DNA from: Burkholderia guangdongensis
Lineage (GTDB): Bacteria > Pseudomonadota > Gammaproteobacteria > Burkholderiales > Burkholderiaceae
Reading direction: 5' to 3'
Length of the DNA stretch: 64,000 nucleotides
Assembly: GCF_013403875.1 (NCBI RefSeq)
Contig: NZ_JACBNX010000026.1
Location: forward strand, 1 to 64,000
The notes under the pieces are model-generated. The model saw nothing but the letters and a program-made list of their open reading frames with translations. It did no database searches and had not been told where the DNA came from. Made by a program: the position numbers and the translations under genes. Of the stretch, positions 1 to 7,800 are shown in pieces (position 1 is the first letter of the stretch; each line of letters begins with the position of its first letter).

Positions 1-403
1 CCCGCACGCTCATGCCGCGCGCGTACATCGCGATGATCTTGTCGTCGAACCCGGTGAAGCGCCGCTCGCCTTTGGCAATCAGCACCGGATCGAACGTCCC
101 TTCGCGGTCGCGGGGAATCTCGACGTCGAGCAGGTCGTCGCCGGTCGCAACGCGCTTGCGGCTCGTGCCGTTGCGGTGGTTTGTACTGCCAGCCGGCTTG
201 GCTTCGCCCTTCTCGTAGCCCAGGTGGTGGGCCAACTCGCCGCCCAGTGCGCGCTCGAAGATCGCCTTCTTGAGCGCGGCAAGCTGCTCGTTGATCGTCG
301 CCCGGTCCAGCGTCCCGGGCACCAGTTGCTTGATCAGCTCCGGGTCAAGGTTCAAGCCCTTGCCCGGTTCAATCGTCACTTCTTCCTTGCGTTTGCGTGG
401 CAT
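1..403 (-). CDS. IS256-family (mutator-type) transposase, N-terminal part
   Basis: The minus-strand frame starts with ATG at 403, with an AAGGAG ribosome-binding site just upstream, and remains open to the window edge (about 134 residues; family members are usually about 400). The visible part carries features of the IS256/MuDR N-terminus: a basic start (MPRKRKEE), a segment with LKKAIFERALGGELAHHLGY, then NGTSRKR and a DxxxxIPRDREGTFDP motif, and FTGFDDKIIAMYARGMS near the edge. The catalytic DDE residues would lie outside the window, so activity cannot be judged. It presumably moves its own element. Its presence next to an AT-richer small locus is consistent with this being a site of insertion. 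Confidence 0.85.
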   Translation of the reverse strand, partial: MPRKRKEEVTIEPGKGLNLDPELIKQLVPGTLDRATINEQLAALKKAIFERALGGELAHHLGYEKGEAKPAGSTNHRNGTSRKRVATGDDLLDVEIPRDREGTFDPVLIAKGERRFTGFDDKIIAMYARGMSVR

Positions 404-461
404 AAAGTGGCTCCTTGGCCATCAGTTTATGCCTCACACACAAGGTTCCGGATAGGCTCTG
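1..461 (-). mobile_element. IS256-family insertion sequence, one end (partial)
   Basis: The transposase reading frame runs off the left edge, so only its 5' side and the flanking end are visible. Between the start codon (403) and about 461 lies a non-coding strip whose minus-strand reading begins near GAGCCTATCCGGAACCTTG and would be the terminal inverted repeat. The exact terminus and any target duplication cannot be fixed because the other end is outside the window. Base composition becomes clearly more AT-rich just beyond about 540. Confidence 0.6.
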
Positions 462-678
462 CGGATGTGAGCGTCCACCCGCCATCGCCGACCTCCAACT
501 TGATGACTGTCCGGCTGCCGTCGACTCGAGGAACGGCGTCATGGGCGAAGTCGACCGCCCTTCAATTTTCAGACAAGTCTGATAGAAATTTGAAAGATTT
601 CCCTCTACATTGGACTACGCCGTTCCTCAGTCAAATCGCACGCGCTATATCCACCGATTCTTGCAACGGAGAACTGGC
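462..678. other. AT-richer gene-free stretch between IS end and small ORF
   Basis: No convincing gene. Composition is visibly more AT-rich than the surrounding core DNA from about 540. A 14-bp inverted repeat TCAGAC-AA-GTCTGA lies at 569-582, about 100 bp upstream of the small ORF, and could be an operator. A weak -10-like TATATC sits at 646-651. No strong -35 partner was found. Confidence 0.4.
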
Positions 679-882
679 ATGACCGCGCCACTAAACAACA
701 TCATCTCCGCATCGAGTATCGAGAAATTCAACATTTCTTGCGATGCAAATATTCCTTGTCATCCTCGAGATCTTCCTTCCCGAGATCGCTTCGGCACTAT
801 CCGGCCCGCAATCATGACCATTAAGAATTCGGTTATGTCGCTAGTGACGTGCTACTCGCAAGCGCAATGCGTACGGCAATGA
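679..882 (+). CDS. small uncharacterised ORF, 67 aa, coupled to methyltransferase
   Basis: I do not recognise this protein. The ATG at 679 has a GGAG ribosome-binding site 7 bases upstream, and the stop overlaps the ATG of the following methyltransferase in an ATGA (879-882), a typical sign of translational coupling. The 67-residue product starts MTAPLNNII and contains four cysteines in two CX5C pairs, near residues 20-26 (CDANIPC) and 58-64 (CYSQAQC). Codon use is far more AT-rich at third positions than the neighbours (for example ATT, TCT, GAT, CCT, CTT), which suggests acquired DNA. It could be a real small protein, a peptide modified by its neighbour, or a chance frame; the ribosome-binding site and overlap are the only positive evidence. 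Confidence 0.4.
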   Translation: MTAPLNNIISASSIEKFNISCDANIPCHPRDLPSRDRFGTIRPAIMTIKNSVMSLVTCYSQAQCVRQ

Positions 883-1733
883 AAGAAACATCGCCCCCGC
901 CCCATTCACATCAATATCTCGATGACAACCGGTACGGCTGGTGGCGCGCCGACTCCATTCGCCTGCTTCTGGAGCGTGCCGGCGCCACGCGGCCCAGCGC
1001 CATTGCGGACATCGGTACCGGGCAGGGTCATTGGTTGGACGCGATTGCCAGTCAACTGGATCACGCAGCGATGCTGTATGGCATCGACAGGGAAGCTTGT
1101 TGGCTCGAAGACGCCGAACAGCGCTTCCGACGACACCCCGGCGCAAAAACCTTCACCCCCATCCGCGCTGACGCCGCCTCCATTCCGCTGGAGAACGATT
1201 CGATCGACATAGTGACCTGCCAGACGTTGCTGATGCATTGCGAAGATCCGGCAGCGGTCGCCCGCGAAATGGTGCGTGTCGTTCGCCCCGGCGGCACGCT
1301 ATTGATCGTCGAACCTGTCAATCTCCTCAATAGAACGCAGGTATTCGAAATGGCGCGGCTAGGTTTCGACAAATCGCATATCGATGTCATCCGCTTCTGG
1401 TCTCACTATCACGCTTACTTACGCCGGGAGAAATGCGTTGACCACGATATTGGCGCCCGTCTGCCCGATCTGTTCATTGGCACCGGCGCCCGCGACATCG
1501 CACTGTTTCAGAACGACACGATCATGATCGGCGCAGCCACCGACAGGCCGACATCCGACGATTACGAATATGCGAGCCCGGAGGTCCGGGCAGCATTCGC
1601 CGACAACGAGCATGAACAAGCGCTCTACGCCCGGGGCCGAGCCGCCTTCGACAAACTCGATCGAGCGATCGGCACCGTCGCGCAGACGTACCCGATGCGG
1701 CAAAACCTGGTCGTGATGCTGGCATCGAAGTAA
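879..1733 (+). CDS. class I SAM-dependent methyltransferase (Methyltransf_11-like)
   Basis: A 284-residue protein with the Rossmann methyltransferase signature: motif I ADIGTGQG at residues 43-50, an acidic residue after strand 2 (GID, about 68-70), and the RPGGTLLI segment near 136-143 preceded by DIVTCQTLLMH. It should transfer a methyl group from S-adenosylmethionine; the acceptor is unknown. The first part (HQYLDDNRYGWW) and the C-terminal 100 residues are not familiar. I chose the ATG at 879 because it overlaps the stop of the upstream small ORF in an ATGA; GTG at 849 and ATG at 867 are in-frame alternatives. Base composition is lower in G+C than the downstream mtgA, and an IS256-type element lies nearby, so horizontal acquisition is likely. 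It converges on mtgA. Confidence 0.8.
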   Translation: MKETSPPPHSHQYLDDNRYGWWRADSIRLLLERAGATRPSAIADIGTGQGHWLDAIASQLDHAAMLYGIDREACWLEDAEQRFRRHPGAKTFTPIRADAASIPLENDSIDIVTCQTLLMHCEDPAAVAREMVRVVRPGGTLLIVEPVNLLNRTQVFEMARLGFDKSHIDVIRFWSHYHAYLRREKCVDHDIGARLPDLFIGTGARDIALFQNDTIMIGAATDRPTSDDYEYASPEVRAAFADNEHEQALYARGRAAFDKLDRAIGTVAQTYPMRQNLVVMLASK

Positions 1734-1785
1734 TGCAGGCTGTGCCGGATCAGGCTGTCATGAAAAACGCGCACTGGACGGCCAA

Positions 1786-2538
1786 TCACTGCGACGCCGG
1801 CAACTCCGCCGCGCCCATCCGGTGCGCGATGATCGCCGCGCGCTGCGCCTGATACGCGGTGCCGCGATGCGCGTCGAAATAGCGGGGTTTCGGCAGCATC
1901 ACCGCCAGACGCGCGGACTGCCACGCGCCGAGCCGGCTCGCCGGAATCCGGTAGTAGTAACGCGCGGCGGCCTCGGCACCGTACACGCCCCGCCCCCACT
2001 CGACCGAGTTCAGATAAATCTCGAAGATCCGTTCCTTGTCGAGCAGCGTCTCGAGCATCCACGTGATGATCAGTTCCTGCCCCTTGCGGATATAGCTCTT
2101 CTCGCGCGACAGGAACAGGTTGCGCGCGAGTTGCTGCGTGATCGTCGAGCCGCCCGCGACGATGCGCCCTTTCGCCTTGTTCTTCTCCCAGGCCTGCAGG
2201 ATCGCGTCGACTTCGTAGCCGTTGTTCGTCACGAAGTTCGCGTCTTCCGACGCGATGATCGCGCGCTTCAGATTGCGCGAGATCTGGTCGTACGGCATCC
2301 ATTGATGCTGAATCGGTGCGGTCGGCGTTTCGCGCGCGAGGCGCCAGGCGTCGGCGCGCATGAACGCGGTCGAGCCGGGATTCACGACCGACCAGATGCC
2401 GATCTGCACGAAATAGAAGAGCTGCGTCGCGAGCCACGCGCCCGCGAACACGAGCGACGCATAGACGATCCACCGCACAGCGCCAACCTCGCGCGCGCGG
2501 CGCTCGCCGCCCGCGACCGTCTGCTGGCGCGTCGACAC
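1786..2538 (-). CDS. mtgA: monofunctional biosynthetic peptidoglycan transglycosylase MtgA
   Basis: This GT51 enzyme polymerises lipid II into glycan strands at the inner membrane without a transpeptidase domain. The 250-residue product (E. coli MtgA is 242) has one N-terminal membrane segment (about 23-48), then the family motifs: SEDANF at 97-102 with the catalytic glutamate, GGSTITQQLARN at 129-140, RKGQELI at about 151-157 and NSVEWG at 177-182. The start is GTG at 2538, three bases before the aroE stop codon; a longer frame upstream reads into aroE and is arginine-rich, so it is rejected. It lies at the 3' end of a minus-strand group with the RNB gene and aroE. Confidence 0.95.
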   Translation of the reverse strand: MSTRQQTVAGGERRAREVGAVRWIVYASLVFAGAWLATQLFYFVQIGIWSVVNPGSTAFMRADAWRLARETPTAPIQHQWMPYDQISRNLKRAIIASEDANFVTNNGYEVDAILQAWEKNKAKGRIVAGGSTITQQLARNLFLSREKSYIRKGQELIITWMLETLLDKERIFEIYLNSVEWGRGVYGAEAAARYYYRIPASRLGAWQSARLAVMLPKPRYFDAHRGTAYQAQRAAIIAHRMGAAELPASQ

Positions 2539-2540
2539 GC

Positions 2541-3410
2541 TCAATGCGACGCCAGCGCCTGTCGCAGCGCGGCCAGCACCGGCGCGCCGTCGGGCCGCAC
2601 GCCGCGCCATACGAAGAACGACTCGGCCGCCTGCTCGACGAGCATCCCGAGCCCGTCCGCGGCGCGCGCGCCGAGCGATGCCGCGTGCTGCATGAAGACG
2701 GTCGGCTGCGCGCCGTACATCATGTCGTACGCGAGCGTGCTCGCGCCGAACGCGGCCGGATCGCAGTCGGGCAGCGCGGCATCGAGGCTGCCGGCGGTCG
2801 CGTTGACGATCACGTCGTACGGCTCGGCGCGCACCACTTCCGCGCCGCCACCCGCCAGCGCACAGCCCGCGTCGTGCGCGGCCTGCATGAACTGGCCGAC
2901 GAGTTCCTCGGCCTTGCTCGCGGTGCGGTTCGCGATCGTGATCGACAGCGGCGCGCGATCGAGAATCGGCAGCACGACACCGCGCGCGGCACCGCCCGCG
3001 CCGAGCAGCAGGATCCGCGTGCCCGCGAGCGGCACGCCGAGATTCGTTTCGATGTCGCGCACGAGGCCGACGCCGTCGGTGTTGTCGCCATGGATCCGGC
3101 CGTCAGCGTCGAAGCGCAGCGTGTTCACCGCGCCCGCGGCCGCCGCGCGCGGCGACAGCGTGTCGGCGAGCGCGTGCGCGTCGAGCTTGAACGGCACCGT
3201 CACGTTCGCGCCGCGCCCGCCCTCGGCGATGAATGCGCGCACGGCAGGCGCGAAGCCGTCGAGCGGCGCGAGCCGGTGGTCGTAGACGATCCGCTCGCCC
3301 GTCTGCGCGGCAAACCGCGCGTGAATGAACGGCGACTTGCTGTGCGCAATCGGATTGCCGAACACGACGTAGCGGTCCGGCCCCTGCACCGGCGTGGCCG
3401 GGTTCGTCAT
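2541..3410 (-). CDS. aroE: shikimate dehydrogenase AroE
   Basis: AroE reduces 3-dehydroshikimate to shikimate with NADPH in the aromatic amino-acid pathway. The 289-residue product has the shikimate-binding NPIAHSKSP at 19-27, the catalytic lysine in NVTVPFK (K75), DNTDG at 109-113 and the NADP-binding GAGGAARG at 137-144. Its ATG overlaps the stop of the upstream RNB gene in an ATGA (3407-3410), so the two are probably translated together. Another enzyme of the same pathway, aroQ, lies at 9214. Length is slightly above E. coli AroE (272). Confidence 0.97.
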   Translation of the reverse strand: MTNPATPVQGPDRYVVFGNPIAHSKSPFIHARFAAQTGERIVYDHRLAPLDGFAPAVRAFIAEGGRGANVTVPFKLDAHALADTLSPRAAAAGAVNTLRFDADGRIHGDNTDGVGLVRDIETNLGVPLAGTRILLLGAGGAARGVVLPILDRAPLSITIANRTASKAEELVGQFMQAAHDAGCALAGGGAEVVRAEPYDVIVNATAGSLDAALPDCDPAAFGASTLAYDMMYGAQPTVFMQHAASLGARAADGLGMLVEQAAESFFVWRGVRPDGAPVLAALRQALASH

Positions 3411-5533
3411 GATGCGCGCTCCTCCTCGTTGTCCTCGTTATTCTGCGCGGCGGGGGCCCCATCGCCACTCTCGCCACTCTCGCCGCCCGGCGTCGTGTCG
3501 CCCGACGCGGCTTCGTCGGGCGCCTCCGCCAGCGCCTCGGCCTCCGACTCCGCGGATGCGTCGTCCGCGTCGATCAGCACGTCGTCGGCGCCTTCGTCGT
3601 CATCGGCTTCCGCTTCGCCGCCAGCCACGACCGGCGCATCGAGCACATGCAGCAGCCGCACCGACGCCTCGACCGTCAATTCGTCGATCGACATCACGTC
3701 GAGCAGCACGCGCGTGCCGCGCGCATGGACGCCGAGCGCCGGCACGTGCAGCAGCAGCGGCACTTCCTCGAGGCGCACGAGATCGGCCTTCACGACCGTC
3801 GCGGCCACCTGCTTCCTACCCTCCTGACGCAGCCAGCGCAGACACCAGAAGTATTCCATCCGCCGCTGGTGATCCGCATAGGCCGAATAGGTATCGTCGA
3901 AGCCCTGCACGACCGCGTACAGATCCGCGTCCTTCGGCTTGAACGGCGCCGCGAGCTTCGCGGTCACGCCGTGCTGCACGCACGCGAGCAACTGCCACTG
4001 GTTCACGAGGTCGACGTAGCGGCGCAGCGGCGACGTGCTCCACGCATACTGCGGAACGCCCAGGCCCTCGTGCGGCGCGGCGCTCGTCTGCATCCGCGTG
4101 CGCTTCGGGCCGTTCGGCACGCCGAAGCCGCGCTGCGTGCGGTAGATGCCCGGCACCGTGTGGTCGTGCAGGAACGCGCCCCACGTCGAGTTCGCGAGGA
4201 TCGCGAGTTCCGACACGATCAGGTCGAGCGGCGAGCCGCGCCGGCGCGGCGTGATCGTCACGTGCTCGCCGTCGACGTAGAAATTGAAGTCGGTGTTGCG
4301 CTGCACTTCGCGCCTGAGCCCATAACCGGCGCGCGCCTGCTGGCGCTTCTCGAACAGCGCCTGCGCGAGCGGCCACAGCACCGCGATGTCGGCCTTGTGC
4401 GGATAGTCGCCGCTGCCGTTCGCGAGCGTTTCCTCGGTCACGAGCTCGTCGAGCGTGTTGTGCCGCAGGTTGCTCTTCACGAACACGTGCTCGGCGCGCG
4501 TCTCGTTCGCGACGATCTCCTGTGTTTCGCGATTAACGATGATGTAGAGCGACAATGCCGGACGATAATCGCCTTCGCCGAGCGTGAACACGTCGACGAC
4601 GTTGTCGGGCAGCATCGTGATCTTGTCGCCGGGCATGTAGACCGTCGACAGCCGCTCGCGCGCGATCGCGTCGACCGCGTCGCCGCGTACGATGCCGAGC
4701 GCCGGCGCCGCGATGTGGATGCCGATCCGCACACGGCCGTCCGGCAGATGCTCGACCGAGAACGCATCGTCGATTTCGGTCGTCGTGATGTCGTCGATCG
4801 AGAACGCATTGACGTCCGCGCGCGGCAGATCATCGGGCAACGCCCCGACTTCGACCGCCGGAAAGCCGGTGCCGTGCGGGAAAAATTCGGCGAGGAAACG
4901 CGCCTCGTGCAGCGCGCGAGCGGACGCGATGCCGCCGCAGTCGAGCATCAGCCGCGCGGGCGACACGCCGCGCGCGGCGGCGGCCGCCTCGAGCGCCTTG
5001 TATTCGATCGATTGCTTGTCGGGCTTCGTCAGGAGGCCGAGCGCCTTGCCGGCGAACGCGTCGGGCAGCTTGCCCGCCTTCAGCTCCTCTTCGTACTGCG
5101 CCTGCACGAGCGCCTGCTGGCGCTTGCGCTCGAGCGACGCAAGCGCCATCTTGAGCTGCTCCTCGGGCGCGCGCTGGTACTGCCCGCGGCCCTTCCGGCG
5201 GAAGTAGACCGGCGAGCCGTGCAGACGGAGCACGAGCGCCGCACGCTCGACCGGGCCGTACGATGCGCCGAAATACTCGTCGGCGAGCGTCGCATACGCG
5301 AACTCGTCGGTGGGCGCGCATTCCCACAGGAATTCGAGATCGATCTGCTGCGCGGCCTCGTCGGCCCGCTGCATCAGTTCACCCGCGGCGGGCGAGTCGA
5401 ATTCGATCAGCACATCCTTCGCGCGCACCTTCGCGCGCCGCCCGCCGGGCAACTCGACCTGGAACGCGTCGCCCTGGCGCGACAGCACGCTGCCCGCCTT
5501 GAAACTGCCTGATTCCTCGAAGAAAACGTTCAC
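3407..5533 (-). CDS. RNB-domain exoribonuclease (RNase II/R family)
   Basis: A 708-residue protein with an RNase II-type catalytic domain, which degrades RNA 3' to 5'. The metal-binding aspartates are in SIDDITTTEIDDAFSV (D247, D248, D255, D256), followed by HIAAP and YMPGDKITMLP. The basic region around SPLRRYVDL is the typical RNB C-terminal motif that contacts RNA. The last 65 or so residues are a strongly acidic, low-complexity tail rich in D, E, S and A, beyond the usual S1 region; it may be a disordered tail. ATG at 5533 is the first good start. Whether it is closer to RNase II or RNase R function cannot be told from sequence. It is translationally coupled to aroE. Confidence 0.93.
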   Translation of the reverse strand: MNVFFEESGSFKAGSVLSRQGDAFQVELPGGRRAKVRAKDVLIEFDSPAAGELMQRADEAAQQIDLEFLWECAPTDEFAYATLADEYFGASYGPVERAALVLRLHGSPVYFRRKGRGQYQRAPEEQLKMALASLERKRQQALVQAQYEEELKAGKLPDAFAGKALGLLTKPDKQSIEYKALEAAAAARGVSPARLMLDCGGIASARALHEARFLAEFFPHGTGFPAVEVGALPDDLPRADVNAFSIDDITTTEIDDAFSVEHLPDGRVRIGIHIAAPALGIVRGDAVDAIARERLSTVYMPGDKITMLPDNVVDVFTLGEGDYRPALSLYIIVNRETQEIVANETRAEHVFVKSNLRHNTLDELVTEETLANGSGDYPHKADIAVLWPLAQALFEKRQQARAGYGLRREVQRNTDFNFYVDGEHVTITPRRRGSPLDLIVSELAILANSTWGAFLHDHTVPGIYRTQRGFGVPNGPKRTRMQTSAAPHEGLGVPQYAWSTSPLRRYVDLVNQWQLLACVQHGVTAKLAAPFKPKDADLYAVVQGFDDTYSAYADHQRRMEYFWCLRWLRQEGRKQVAATVVKADLVRLEEVPLLLHVPALGVHARGTRVLLDVMSIDELTVEASVRLLHVLDAPVVAGGEAEADDDEGADDVLIDADDASAESEAEALAEAPDEAASGDTTPGGESGESGDGAPAAQNNEDNEEERAS

Positions 5534-5615
5534 TCAATACTCTCGTTCAGGCTGCGCGGCGCCATCGCCGGACGGCAGCGCGCGTTGATGTTGTTCGATG
5601 ATTCCCGTGACCGGC

Positions 5616-6185
5616 TCACATCGCCTTTTCGTCGCAAAAAGCGAGAACGTCGTCGATGTAGTCGGCAAATTCACTGATGCCGTGATCGCTACCGGCGATC
5701 ACGCGCGTCCTCGCGCCCGGGTAATGCGCGAGCATCTCGCGGTAGTCGAGCACTTCGTCGCCCGTCGCCGCGAGCAGATAGTAGCGCTGCGGCCGCGAGA
5801 TCGCCGGCACGCGCAACGCGTTCAACTCGTCGAGATGATGCGGCTCGACGGTGATCGAACCGCCTCCATGCCACAGCGGCTGCTCGCCGAGATACTGCTT
5901 CAGGTCGCGCTGCGGCGCGGTCGCCGGATTCAGCAGCACTGCCCGCCAGCCGTGCTTCTCCGCGAGCCAGGTCGCGTAATAGCCACCGAGCGAGCTGCCG
6001 ACGACGGTCACGTCGCGCGCGCCCCCGACGATGGCTTCGGCCGCGGCGATCGCGTCGAGCGGCGACACCGACAGCGTCGGGCAGCGCCATTCGCCGGTCC
6101 GGCCGAGCTCAGCAAGCCGCGCCGCGAGCAATCGCGACTTGAACGACTGCGGCGACGACCGGAAGCCGTGCAGATAGAGGATCAC
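5616..6185 (-). CDS. YqiA/YcfP-family alpha/beta-hydrolase (esterase)
   Basis: A 189-residue hydrolase of the YqiA type. The start VILYLHGFRSSPQSFK is typical (oxyanion HGF motif), the nucleophile elbow is GSSLGG (S65), an acidic candidate lies in TGDEVLDY and the histidine in GSDHGISEF near the C-terminus, giving a complete Ser-Asp-His triad. The natural substrate is not established. The start is a GTG at 6185 that overlaps the mpl stop in GTGA (6182-6185); there is no methionine nearby, and the coupling supports the choice. It lies downstream of mpl in the same operon. Confidence 0.88.
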   Translation of the reverse strand: MILYLHGFRSSPQSFKSRLLAARLAELGRTGEWRCPTLSVSPLDAIAAAEAIVGGARDVTVVGSSLGGYYATWLAEKHGWRAVLLNPATAPQRDLKQYLGEQPLWHGGGSITVEPHHLDELNALRVPAISRPQRYYLLAATGDEVLDYREMLAHYPGARTRVIAGSDHGISEFADYIDDVLAFCDEKAM

Positions 6186-7579
6186 GCGCGGCTCCCGCCG
6201 TCGGCGCCAAGCGCGTCGAGCAGCTTCTGGTGCACGCCGCCGAAGCCACCGTTGCTCATCACGAGCACGTGGTCGCCCGGCCGCGCGGCGGCCGACACCG
6301 CCTTCACGAGCAGATGCAGGTCGTCGTACGCATGCGCCTTGCCGCCGAGCGGCGCGAGCGCATCGGCGAGGCTCCAGCCGAGTGCGTCGCGGCCCGAAGG
6401 CGCGCCGTAGCCGAACACGAGATCGGCGTCCGCGACGCTGGCGGGCAATTGCGCCTTCATCGTGCCGAGCTTCATCGTGTTCGAGCGCGGCTCGAGAACT
6501 GCGAGGATGCGGGTATTTTGACGGCCGATGCGCGCGCGAAGGCCCGCAATTGTGGTTTCGATCGCGGTCGGATGGTGCGCGAAGTCGTCGTAGACGGTCA
6601 CGCCGCGCACGCTGCCGCGCACTTCCATTCGCCGCTTCACGTTGCGGAACGATGCGAGCGACGCGGCCGCCTGCGCGGGCGGCACGCCGACGTGGCGCGC
6701 GGCCGCGATCGCGGCGAGCGCGTTCATCCGGTTGTGCTCGCCCTGCACCTGCCACGCGACTTCGCCGACGCGCTCGCCGCGCCAGTACACCGCGAAGCGC
6801 TCGTCGACCGGCACGCCGTCCTCGGCGGGCAGCGCCTGCCAGCCGCCGTCGACGCCGAAGCGCTCGACCTCGCTCCAGCAGCCGCGCGACAGCACGCGCT
6901 CGAGCGAATCTTCGCGGCCGTTCGACACGAGCCGCCCGACGCCGGGCACGGTGCGCACGAGATGATGGAATTGCGTCTCGATCGCGGCAAGATCCGGGAA
7001 AATGTCCGCGTGATCGTATTCGAGGTTGTTCAGCACCGCGGTGCGCGGCCGGTAATGGACGAACTTCGAGCGCTTGTCGAAGAACGCGGTGTCGTATTCG
7101 TCGGCCTCGATCACGAAGAAGCTCGAATCGGTGAGCCGCGCGGACACGCCGAAATTGAGCGGCACGCCGCCGATCAGGAAGCCGGGATTCAGGTCGGCGT
7201 CCTCGAGCAGCCACGTGAGCATCGACGACGTCGTCGTCTTGCCATGGGTGCCCGCGACCGCGAGCACCCACTTGCCGGCGAGCACGTGCTCGCCGAGCCA
7301 CTGCGGACCCGACACGTACGGCAGGCCGCGATCGAGGATCGCCTCCATCAGCGGATTGCCGCGCGACACGACGTTGCCGATCACGAACAGGTCCGGCTTC
7401 AGGTCGACCTGCTCGGCGCCGTAGCCTTCGATCAGCCGGATGCCCTGCGCCTCGAGCTGCGTGCTCATCGGCGGATAGACGCCCGCGTCGCAGCCGGTGA
7501 CCGTATGCCCCGCCGCGCGCGCGAGAACGGCCAGACCGCCCATGAAGGTGCCGCAGATGCCAAGAATGTGGATGTGCAT
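6182..7579 (-). CDS. mpl: UDP-N-acetylmuramate:L-Ala-gamma-D-Glu-meso-DAP ligase Mpl
   Basis: Mpl is a cytoplasmic Mur-type ligase that attaches recycled murein tripeptide directly to UDP-MurNAc, bypassing MurC-E. The 465-residue product begins MHIHILGICGTFMGGLA, the Mpl form of the N-terminal Rossmann motif, and carries the ATP-binding GTHGKTTTS at 110-118, a DFAHHPTAI segment and a YDD in the C-terminal domain. ATG at 7579 is the start. AmpD at 22093 supplies the peptide by cleaving anhydromuropeptides, so two recycling steps are present in the window. It is followed by yqiA with a 4-base overlap. Confidence 0.95.
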   Translation of the reverse strand: MHIHILGICGTFMGGLAVLARAAGHTVTGCDAGVYPPMSTQLEAQGIRLIEGYGAEQVDLKPDLFVIGNVVSRGNPLMEAILDRGLPYVSGPQWLGEHVLAGKWVLAVAGTHGKTTTSSMLTWLLEDADLNPGFLIGGVPLNFGVSARLTDSSFFVIEADEYDTAFFDKRSKFVHYRPRTAVLNNLEYDHADIFPDLAAIETQFHHLVRTVPGVGRLVSNGREDSLERVLSRGCWSEVERFGVDGGWQALPAEDGVPVDERFAVYWRGERVGEVAWQVQGEHNRMNALAAIAAARHVGVPPAQAAASLASFRNVKRRMEVRGSVRGVTVYDDFAHHPTAIETTIAGLRARIGRQNTRILAVLEPRSNTMKLGTMKAQLPASVADADLVFGYGAPSGRDALGWSLADALAPLGGKAHAYDDLHLLVKAVSAAARPGDHVLVMSNGGFGGVHQKLLDALGADGGSRA

Positions 7580-7800
7580 AAGATGCTTTCGCGCCGCCGG
7601 GCGCCGTCGAATCGGGTGGAGGAAAGCCCGGGGCCGCCGACGCGGGACATGCGCGCGCCCGGCCCCGTCCGCGGCGCGCCGGGCAACCCGCGCGGCCGGC
7701 GCTCGTCGCCGCGGCACAAAGGCGTCATTGTAACTGACGGCCCGCCGCAGCCGGGGCTGAAGCGAGCCGCCGCGCGCCGATCGAGTATGATTGCCGCACC

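Noticed and set aside
849..878. Alternative GTG or ATG starts of the methyltransferase at 849 and 867
   Set aside because: The ATG at 879 overlaps the upstream stop in ATGA; the extra ten residues add no conserved sequence. Not fully excluded.
1..1733. A prophage or integrative element at the left edge
   Set aside because: No integrase, phage structural gene or attachment repeat is visible; only one IS-type transposase and two small genes.
2539..2610. Longer mtgA frame starting at 2610
   Set aside because: It reads into aroE and gives an arginine-rich N-terminus; the GTG at 2538 fits the family length.
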